Positions 1 to 5,324 of a DNA stretch of 10,703 nt are shown piece after piece. The notes under the pieces were generated by a model, which saw nothing but the letters and a program-made list of their open reading frames with translations, was not told the DNA's origin and did no database searches. A program made the position numbers and the translations under genes. Origin of the DNA: Acidobacteriota bacterium (GTDB lineage Bacteria > Acidobacteriota > Thermoanaerobaculia > Thermoanaerobaculales > Thermoanaerobaculaceae); the NCBI GenBank assembly GCA_021782525.1, contig JAJXUY010000029.1:1-10703 (forward strand), in the 5' to 3' direction. Numbering within the stretch: the first letter of the stretch is position 1; each line of letters begins with the position of its first letter.

Positions 1-131
1 GTCGCGGTCGCGGTCGGCGTGGGCGGCGCGGTCGCGGTGGCGATCGCGGTCGGGGTCGGCGGCGGCGTCGGCGTGCGTGTCGGAGCCGGCGTCAGTGTCG
101 GGGTCGCGGTCGCGGTCGGCGTGGGCGGCGC
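1..131. repeat. In-frame direct repeat within the Pro/Thr linker coding region
   Basis: Bases 1-29 are identical to bases 103-131, a 102-bp (34-codon) period that stays in frame with the minus-strand beta-helix gene. Each copy encodes APPTPTATAT on the minus strand. The stretch between them consists of shorter GTCGCG/GTCGGC-type units. The array probably continues left of the window. It looks like low-complexity linker expansion by slippage or unequal recombination. Confidence 0.8.
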
Positions 132-2201
132 CGGGGTGCTCGTCGCAGTCGGTGTCGGCGTCGGGGTGGCGGTCACGGCGCGGTACCCGGTGTCGGGAGA
201 CGACAACGGGCTGTCACCGGCGGAGTTCGTCGCCACCAACCAGTAGTAGTAGACGGTGCCGGGGTCGGCCACCGCGTCGTCGTAGAGGTTGGCGACGGAG
301 GTGCCGATCTGCGCGGCGGAGGACGGGGCGTTGCTGGTGTAGCGAAGGACCTTGTAACTGGTCGCGGCCGAGGAGGCGTTCCAGACGACGCGCACGCGGT
401 CCGTGTAGGTGCCGTCGCTCGCGCTGACGCCGGTCGGCGCCGCCGGGGGAGCAGTTACCGGCGTCGGGGTGGCCGTCGGTGAGGGCGTCGGCGTCCGGGT
501 GGGCGTCGGCGTCGAGGTCGGCGTCGGGGTCGGCTGCACCGGCGACGCCAGGAACACGTAGGCTCCGATGTCCCACCACGCGCCCGCGCTGTTCTCGTCG
601 GCGGTCAGCACCTGCGACGGCCACGTGGAGCCGGGCTTGAGCGCCAGGTTGTACGGAGTGCCGAGATCCTCGCCTGAATCGACGCAGGGGGAGTTGGACT
701 GGAGCGTGTAGTCGTGCCCGCCGGGGTTCGTGAACTGCGGGTCGGAGTTGAACCCGTGATCCTCGGTGCCTCCGGACCGCCCGCTCCAGGTCTCGGTCGC
801 GCCCTCGACCTCCAGGATGGCACCGCCGGGCACGTTGGGCGCGTAGTGGACGTTGTAGTCCAGCGACGGCGGAGTCGTGTTGGTGAACGCGCACGCGTAC
901 GTCTGGCCCGTGGAGCTGCTGTTCAGGGTGTAGAAAATGTTGTTCCTGATATCCGCGCCGGGCAGCCGCGCATTGGTCTGCTTGACCATGATCGCGTTGA
1001 TGTTCGCTCCCGAGCCCGCCGGGATGTAGAAGACGTTCTCGTAGATCTTGGCGTTGGTCGGCTGGTTGGCGACCCCCGAGGCGTTGCCGACGTAGATGCA
1101 GCCGCCCCAGCTCCCCCGGACCCCGGGGTTGGCGAAGATGTTGCCGTACACCTCCGGCGAGTCGGATGCGTCCGAGAAGAAGAAGTTGTTGTTCCAGTCG
1201 TCGTGCACGTAGTTGTAGCGGACGACGATTCCCGTCTGCGGTGTGGCCGAGCTGTTGTAGACCCCGACGCCGGAGCCGTAGGTCTGGTGCGAGCGCCCGC
1301 TCTGGTAGAGGTTGTTCTTCTCGATCGTGATGTTCGAATTGAGGCCCCAGCTCAGGATGTTGTACGTCCACGCGTCGTAGGCCGTGTTGCTGGACACCAG
1401 CCCGTTGCTCACGGTGTCCAGCTCGATGTTGATGCCCTGGTTCCCCGCAACCCAGCCGTTCGTGTAGACCAGGTTGTTCGTGACGGTGAACGTCGACAGG
1501 TGGCCGAATTCGATCCCGTGCTTGTAGTTGTGGTGGACGATGCAGTTCGTCACGGTGTCGGCGGTCGCCCCGGTCCACACCTGGATGCCGTCGTAGAGGC
1601 TGTACGAGGCCTGTAGGCCGTTGAAGATCACGTACGGCTGGTCGCTGAAGACTGCCTTCCACTGCGGGATCTCGAAGGTGTGGCCGCCGTCGGTCGGAGC
1701 CGTTGCCCCTCCGTACACGTACACCCGCATGTTGGTCGAGTCCCACCACCAGTCCGTGGCCACGGTCCCGATGCTGGTCTTGGCCGAGACGCTGGTCATC
1801 CCCGCCCCGTCGCGCCACACCACCGTGGGGGCGACGGAGGCCGTCGTGTACCAGAGGCCCGACTCGCTGGTCCAGTCGCTCGCGTTGTTCTTGCTCACGG
1901 AGCCGAGAATCCACGGCGCCGCGCCGGTTCCGTACGCCCCGTACGTGATCGGGCTGCCAGCGGCCCCCGGACTCGAGGCATCGAGCGACTCCCGCCACGT
2001 GCAGCCCCGGTTGAACAGGATCGAGTCGCCCGGGCTGAACCTCGAGGTGTTGACCTTGTTGATCGTCTTCCACGCGGTCGCGGCCGTGGTCCCCGCGCCC
2101 TGGTCTCCGGTTGCGTTACAGTCAACGTAGTACGTCGCCCCCTGTGCGGATGCCGCAAGAAGAAAGAGGGGGATGGTGACAGTGCGGAGCAGTCTCAACA
2201 T
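1..2201 (-). CDS. Secreted right-handed beta-helix protein with fibronectin III domain (C-terminus beyond window)
   Basis: Starts at the ATG whose first base is 2201 and stays open to base 1, giving at least 733 residues; the C-terminus lies outside the window. Residues 1-21 form a signal peptide (MLRLLRTVTIPLFLLAASAQ), followed by ATYYVD, an opening often seen in secreted beta-helix proteins. Residues about 190-425 contain Asn-rich turns and short hydrophobic strands (NCIVHHN, NNLVYTN, IVVRYNYVHD, IYENVFY, IRNNIFY) typical of parallel beta-helix coils such as pectate-lyase-like folds. A Pro/Thr linker (about 555-588) leads to a fibronectin III domain (about 588-675: APTGVSAS, VRVVWNAS, SYKVLRY, YYYWLVATNSAGDSPLS). 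A second Pro/Thr linker then runs to the window edge. It is probably exported and may bind or cleave polysaccharide, but I cannot assign catalytic residues. No clear Shine-Dalgarno precedes the start. The family call is firm and the substrate is unknown. Confidence 0.88.
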   Translation of the reverse strand, partial: MLRLLRTVTIPLFLLAASAQGATYYVDCNATGDQGAGTTAATAWKTINKVNTSRFSPGDSILFNRGCTWRESLDASSPGAAGSPITYGAYGTGAAPWILGSVSKNNASDWTSESGLWYTTASVAPTVVWRDGAGMTSVSAKTSIGTVATDWWWDSTNMRVYVYGGATAPTDGGHTFEIPQWKAVFSDQPYVIFNGLQASYSLYDGIQVWTGATADTVTNCIVHHNYKHGIEFGHLSTFTVTNNLVYTNGWVAGNQGINIELDTVSNGLVSSNTAYDAWTYNILSWGLNSNITIEKNNLYQSGRSHQTYGSGVGVYNSSATPQTGIVVRYNYVHDDWNNNFFFSDASDSPEVYGNIFANPGVRGSWGGCIYVGNASGVANQPTNAKIYENVFYIPAGSGANINAIMVKQTNARLPGADIRNNIFYTLNSSSTGQTYACAFTNTTPPSLDYNVHYAPNVPGGAILEVEGATETWSGRSGGTEDHGFNSDPQFTNPGGHDYTLQSNSPCVDSGEDLGTPYNLALKPGSTWPSQVLTADENSAGAWWDIGAYVFLASPVQPTPTPTSTPTPTRTPTPSPTATPTPVTAPPAAPTGVSASDGTYTDRVRVVWNASSAATSYKVLRYTSNAPSSAAQIGTSVANLYDDAVADPGTVYYYWLVATNSAGDSPLSSPDTGYRAVTATPTPTPTATSTPAPPTPTATATPTLTPAPTRTPTPPPTPTAIATATAPPTPTATA

Positions 2202-2268
2202 GCGTGGGAGGCTAACCCAGGCCGGGTGTTTGGCTTGGTACCAGGGGTCACACGCCGCCTTCCCGTAG

Positions 2269-2284
2269 TGTGATCTGAGTCACA
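2269..2284. promoter_or_regulatory. Crp/Fnr-family-like operator palindrome
   Basis: TGTGATCTGAGTCACA has two perfect five-base half sites, TGTGA and TCACA, separated by six bases, which is the core of the E. coli Crp consensus. A further half site in the TCACA orientation lies at 2248-2252. The palindrome centre is about 75 bases upstream of the beta-helix start and about 265 bases upstream of the PAP2-like start, so control of the beta-helix gene is more likely. That a Crp-type protein binds here is inferred from the motif alone. Confidence 0.5.
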
Positions 2285-2523
2285 GCCGACAGTTTGGAAA
2301 GCGCTGTAGATTATTATTCTTTTCTTTTCCTCCGACAGGCCCGCTGGTGTGACGCCACGGTGGTCTCTCCCGTTCGGCCCGCCTCGCGGGTGCTCGCGCG
2401 GCGGGCGTTCCAGGTTGACCCCGCGCGCGCCGGCGTGCTATTGAGCAGAATCGTCGTACGGCACGGATCCACGCCGCCGACCACCACCCGGCGCCGCCAC
2501 GGCCGGCGGTGATCGTTGGCGGC

Positions 2524-2529
2524 AGGAGG
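2524..2529 (+). promoter_or_regulatory. Shine-Dalgarno AGGAGG that favours the GTG start at 2542
   Basis: A consensus AGGAGG sits 12 bases before GTG 2542, with GGAGAG closer (2534-2539). Both lie inside the alternative longer frame beginning at GTG 2509, so they argue for initiation at 2542. The spacing of AGGAGG alone is slightly long. Confidence 0.5.
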
Positions 2530-2541
2530 ACACGGAGAGCC

Positions 2542-3162
2542 GTGAGGCCCAGACATCTCATCGTCGCGCTCGTGCTCCTCGGCAGCTTCGTGCTGGACGC
2601 TCCGGCCCGGCACGCCCGCGGCATCGTGGTCGATCTCGTCCCCAAGTGGCTCCCGCACCTGCTCGCGCACGGCGCTGAACCGGTGACGCTCGCCGCGGCG
2701 CTGGGCGGCCTGCTCGTCGTCACTCTCGCCGTACGCGACTCGCGGTTCAACCGTGCAGCGACCGCCCTCGTCACCGCGCTCGCCGCCACCGCGGTCTCGG
2801 TGCTGGCGCTGAAGTGGCTGGCCAGTCGCGGGCCGGACGGCATCTTCCACGGCTTCGGCACCGGAGACAACGGGATCATGTTCCCCTCGGGCCACGCCGC
2901 CGTGGCGTTCGCGGTGTTCGAGGTCGTCGCCGCCGCGTGGCACAGGGCGCGATGGGCGGCGGGCGCGGTCGCGCTCGGGGTTGCGTTCGCGTGCGCGATG
3001 CTGATCCACTTCCTCTCGGACGTCGTGGCGGGGGCCATGATCGGCGATCTGATCGGTCGCCTCACCGCCGCCTGGGCGTTGCGAGCCGGGTTGTTGGCAC
3101 CGGCTCCCGGCCCCGACCCACCGCCGGCCTCGGATCCGCCTACGGCGTCCCCGGACTGCTGA
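2542..3162 (+). CDS. PAP2-superfamily membrane protein with atypical phosphatase signature
   Basis: Encodes 206 residues from GTG 2542; a start at GTG 2509 would add 11. Several hydrophobic segments fit an inner-membrane protein: about 5-20, 48-64, 72-92, 117-134 and 137-170. The PAP2 (type 2 phosphatidic acid phosphatase) core is recognisable. Motif 1 is KWLASRGPDG (K91, R96, P98), motif 2 is FPSGHAA with H118, and motif 3 is HFLSD with H156 and D160 followed by VVAGAMIGDL. Family members usually carry KX6RP and SRX5HX3D. Here motif 1 appears one residue short and the motif 3 arginine position is alanine (A150). It may dephosphorylate an isoprenoid or lipid phosphate poorly or not at all. 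The tail (about 185-206) is Pro-rich. It is divergent from the beta-helix gene and convergent with the next one. Confidence 0.8.
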   Translation: MRPRHLIVALVLLGSFVLDAPARHARGIVVDLVPKWLPHLLAHGAEPVTLAAALGGLLVVTLAVRDSRFNRAATALVTALAATAVSVLALKWLASRGPDGIFHGFGTGDNGIMFPSGHAAVAFAVFEVVAAAWHRARWAAGAVALGVAFACAMLIHFLSDVVAGAMIGDLIGRLTAAWALRAGLLAPAPGPDPPPASDPPTASPDC

Positions 3163-3254
3163 AGACACTCAGACGACAGCGGCGGCGCCGGCGATGGAGG
3201 GTGATTGCCGCGCCGCTCGGCCGGCAGGCGTTCGGACCCGTTTCCCCCGGGACG

Positions 3255-3285
3255 GCGACGGCGGCCGTGCTGCGGCCGCCGTCGC
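3255..3285. terminator. Perfect 13-bp hairpin between convergent genes, likely bidirectional terminator
   Basis: GCGACGGCGGCCG (3255-3267) pairs with CGGCCGCCGTCGC (3273-3285) around the five-base loop TGCTG. It lies 93 bases after the PAP2-like stop and 36 bases beyond the stop of the convergent gene, where termination of both transcripts would be expected. No strong T tract follows on either strand, so the stem is the main evidence. Confidence 0.6.
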
Positions 3286-3321
3286 GCTCACGCCTCCGGG
3301 CACCCGGCGGCCCGACCCGCC

Positions 3322-4138
3322 TCACTTACCCATCTTGCCGCCGTGGAGCAGCACCTGCGCCAGCGAGTCCACGTGCGCTTCGGGCACGTTGGCCTTCATG
3401 AACGTGGCCGAGATCATCTCGTTCAGCTCCTTGCCGCGCGCCTGGCGGGCCTCGTTGAACGCCTTGTCGACCTCGTCGAGCTTCGCCAGGGCCGAGAACA
3501 CGATCCACGACGTGTTCGTTCTGCCCGCGCCGGAGTGCATCTCGGGCTCCGCCAGGCTGTAGCCGAGGATGACCCCGCCGTCGAGCAGCTTCTGGAAGGT
3601 GGGCGCGATGTACTGCTTAAACAGCTTGACCGCCGCCTTGCCCTCGCCGGGCTTGAACCTGTAGACGTGCCGCATCAGGTACTGGACGCCGCCACCCGCC
3701 GCCACGTAGAAGATCACGCGTCGGATTATCGACGACGCCTCCTTCTCGGGCTCGGTGTCGCTTAGCTCCGTCTCCAGCATTCCCTTCCTGGCGGCCTCCG
3801 TCATCGCCTTGCGGTCCTCGTGAAACGCCTTCTCGAGCTTCCCCATCGCCGCCGAGTCGGCCGCGGTGACGTAGTAGAAGCACGACTCCCCCCGGCGGGC
3901 CGATCATCTGGCAGGCCAGCCCCCAGGAACCGATCGTGCCGTTCGCGACCAGCTTGTCGAGGACCGGCTTGTCGTACTTCTCGGCCGCGCTCTTGAGATC
4001 CATCGTCTTGCCGGGCTTCACCTGCACGTTGCTCATCCAGGTCAGCGGCCTGTCCGTCTCCTGGGCCGCGGCTGGGATCGCGATAGTGACCGGGGCGGTT
4101 GCCGCCACACATGCCAAGAGAGCATTGTGATACCGCAT
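3322..4138 (-). pseudogene. Secreted protein with two related alpha/beta domains, interrupted by a one-base frameshift
   Basis: The first part reads from ATG 4138, which is preceded by AAAGGGGAA. It has a signal peptide (MRYHNALLACVAATAPVTIA, then IPAAAQE, cleavage near residue 25) and runs to PPGG at residue 84. The rest continues in another frame to the TGA at 3322. The frames join at a run of six G on the minus strand (3888-3893). Five G would restore one 271-residue protein passing through GESCFYYVTAADSAAMGKL. The halves resemble each other: MSNVQVKPGK...YDKPVLDKLVANGTIGSWGL near 35-75 and MRHVYRFKPG...YIAPTFQKLLDGGVILGYSL from 155. This suggests two ferredoxin-like (NIPSNAP or antibiotic-monooxygenase type) domains. 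I do not recognise a named family. The frameshift may be a sequencing or assembly error, a real lesion, or less likely slippage. Translation from ATG 3846 alone would give an unexported 174-residue fragment. Confidence 0.75.
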
Positions 4139-4190
4139 CGGTTCCCCTTTCCGGTCGGCCTTCGTCGCCGTCCATTTGAGGTTGAAACCA

Positions 4191-4219
4191 CGTATCGCAA
4201 AGAAGATAAGGTTTGTCAA
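4191..4219 (-). promoter_or_regulatory. Sigma70-type promoter for the two-domain secreted protein
   Basis: On the minus strand a perfect TTGACA (4219-4214) is followed after 17 bases by GATACG (4196-4191), which matches the -10 consensus at its central ATA only. Transcription would start near 4184 and give a leader of about 45 bases with the AAAGGGGAA ribosome site before ATG 4138. The surrounding A/T content is locally raised. Confidence 0.5.
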
Positions 4220-4419
4220 TGGGAGCTGCTGCCGTACCGTCGGTCGTCCGGTAGTGGCAAGGCCATGGGCGGTTCCCGACGCCCAGCCGGGGGGCAGCCG
4301 CAGGTGAAGTGGGCGGTCACCGCGCCCGCAGGCGGCAACCCGCGTCCAGACGGCGCCGTAGAACGCATCGGAGTCGGGGAGCCCGCCCCCGCCTCGCCGG
4401 CGCCCCGTCCGAAGCCCAC

Positions 4420-4941
4420 GTGATCCGAGCTCTTCCGGCGTCGCTCTTCGTGCTCGCCGCCGCAGCGCCTGTCGCGGCCGCGCCCCCCGAACCAGCCCCG
4501 AGCGGCGACGACGACGCGATCGAGAAGGCGATCCACGCCTCGATTGGGTGGGCGCTCACCAAGGACAGGGCGCTGCTCGAGAGCCTCCTCGCGCACGACG
4601 AGGCGCTCTTCAATTTCCATCCGGACGCGGCAACGACGGTCGTCGGCTGGGACTCAATGGCCAGGCTGTTCACGTTCTGGATGGACCCGAGGTCCAAGGC
4701 GACCAGCTACGACACCCGCGACCTGCGGGTCAACCTCTCCTGCTCCGGCGACGTGTCGCGGTTCTCGGCGATTCTCGACGACTGCGCCAGGCGGGGCAAA
4801 CCCTCGTGCTGGAAGGACACCCGCTGGACCAGCGTGCTCGAGAAGCGCGACGGCAGGTGGGTCATCGTCCAGATGCACTTCTCGTTCGCGACCTCTCCGC
4901 GCGCCGCGGGGAGGACCAAGCCGACCGGCGAGGACGGGTAG
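4420..4941 (+). CDS. Secreted SnoaL/NTF2-like (SnoaL_3 type) protein
   Basis: Encodes 173 residues from GTG 4420. This start is chosen because it begins a clean signal peptide (MIRALPASLFVLAAAAPVAA, then APP), whereas the upstream in-frame extension to 4309 is Arg-rich and unlike protein. No clear Shine-Dalgarno is seen. The mature part resembles the SnoaL-like/NTF2 fold: an N-terminal helix pair (about 30-60, AIEKAIHASIGWALTKDRAL), then EALFNFHPDAATTVVGWDSM, the strand DTRDLRVNLSCSGDVSRFSA, and the closing TRWTSVLEKRDGRWVIVQM plus HFSF. The ending RW..VLEKRDGRWVIVQMHFS is the most diagnostic part. Members of this fold are small cone-shaped proteins used as ligand-binding domains or isomerase-like enzymes; no catalytic activity can be assigned. 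It is divergent from the frameshifted gene across 281 bases in which only the latter's promoter is evident. Confidence 0.78.
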   Translation: MIRALPASLFVLAAAAPVAAAPPEPAPSGDDDAIEKAIHASIGWALTKDRALLESLLAHDEALFNFHPDAATTVVGWDSMARLFTFWMDPRSKATSYDTRDLRVNLSCSGDVSRFSAILDDCARRGKPSCWKDTRWTSVLEKRDGRWVIVQMHFSFATSPRAAGRTKPTGEDG

Positions 4942-4974
4942 CCCGACCACCGCGGAGACCGGGCGCCCCAGCGG

Positions 4975-4998
4975 CCGGCCGCCCGGCCCGGCGGCCGG
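4975..4998 (+). terminator. Hairpin after the SnoaL-like gene
   Basis: CCGGCCGCC (4975-4983) pairs perfectly with GGCGGCCGG (4990-4998) around the six-base loop CGGCCC, 34 bases after the stop. There is no T tract, so this is a GC-rich stem terminator at best. Confidence 0.4.
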
Positions 4999-5108
4999 GG
5001 ACGTCCCCGCCCCTGCGCCCGCCATCGCGACGTCTTGTCGGCACGTGCAAAGGCGGCCCCCCGGGCCGCACGCTCGCAATGTCTCCCCGGGGCACGGACA
5101 ATAGCGCC

Positions 5109-5249
5109 CTGGCGAAGCAGGACGAGCCCAACACGCTCATCGACTCGATGGTTCGCCTTGACAAGGTGCGCCGCGGCGAGCGAGTGCTCGGCGGTATTTG
5201 CCCAAGCTCATGCGACGGCCCCGAAACGGGTGCCATCGGCCGCAACGGT
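5109..5249 (+). pseudogene. Remnant of the 5' end of an ettA copy
   Basis: Read from CTG 5109, it gives LAKQDEPNTLIDSM..., which aligns without gaps to the intact EttA start at 10329 (MAKQDEPNKVIYSM...). By hand I count 67 of 90 bases identical over the first 30 codons and 22 of 47 residues identical overall. The start codon is CTG where the intact gene has ATG. The Walker A stretch is GRNGRTAS instead of GLNGAGKS, so the essential lysine is gone. Past codon 47 the similarity cannot be followed with confidence, and the segment soon runs into the opposite-strand regulator gene. The six bases between the -10-like hexamer and the start are also kept (GACAAT at 5097-5102 versus TACACT at 10317-10322). 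It cannot encode a working ATPase and is best read as a decaying duplicate. Confidence 0.75.
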
Positions 5250-5275
5250 CGCACAGCGTCCGCGCGGCCGCGCGT

Positions 5276-5293
5276 CGTCGCGGCGTCGCGACG
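5276..5293 (-). terminator. Possible hairpin terminator of the regulator gene
   Basis: CGTCGCG (5276-5282) and CGCGACG (5287-5293) pair perfectly around a four-base loop, about 32 bases beyond the regulator's stop in its direction of transcription. No T tract follows. In DNA this GC-rich short stems are frequent, so support is moderate. Confidence 0.33.
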
Positions 5294-5324
5294 GTCGCTC
5301 GGGGCGCGGGCGGCGGGCGTCCCT

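Larger units (their letters stand above)
2202..2541. other. Divergent intergenic region between the beta-helix gene and the PAP2-like gene
   Basis: About 340 bases without a credible gene. An ATG-initiated 72-codon ORF at 2294-2512 is Arg-rich without a recognisable domain and is not supported. The region contains the TGTGA-N6-TCACA palindrome at 2269-2284 and an unusually A/T-rich patch at about 2307-2332, which stands out in this GC-rich window and is a plausible promoter core for either gene. I cannot assign convincing -35 and -10 boxes there. Confidence 0.6.
4942..5324. other. Intergenic stretch holding hairpins and a decayed ettA 5' end
   Basis: Between the SnoaL-like gene and the 3' end of the regulator there is no intact gene. 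The first part is very GC-rich with a terminator-like hairpin (4975-4998). From about 5091 to 5249 it resembles the ettA start region. The rest, to 5324, has a further hairpin (5276-5293). Open frames that cross this stretch reflect scarcity of stops in GC-rich DNA. Confidence 0.6.

Noticed and set aside
1..180. CRISPR-like or satellite repeat array at the left edge
   Set aside because: The repeats are in frame with, and explained by, a Pro/Thr-rich protein linker. There are no regular spacers of unique sequence.
714..1616. Plus-strand 300-codon ORF antisense to the beta-helix gene
   Set aside because: Val/Arg/Asp-rich shadow with no recognisable motif; the minus strand explains the region.
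214..2073. Minus-strand ORF of 619 codons
   Set aside because: It is Arg/Gln-rich with no domain or signal peptide. The overlapping frame from 2201 gives a coherent secreted beta-helix plus fibronectin III protein. Long off-frame ORFs are expected in DNA this GC-rich.
2280..3168. Long minus-strand ORFs antisense to the PAP2-like gene
   Set aside because: Two such ORFs occur (261 and 284 codons). Both are Arg/Ala-rich without domain features, whereas the plus strand has intact PAP2 motifs and membrane segments.
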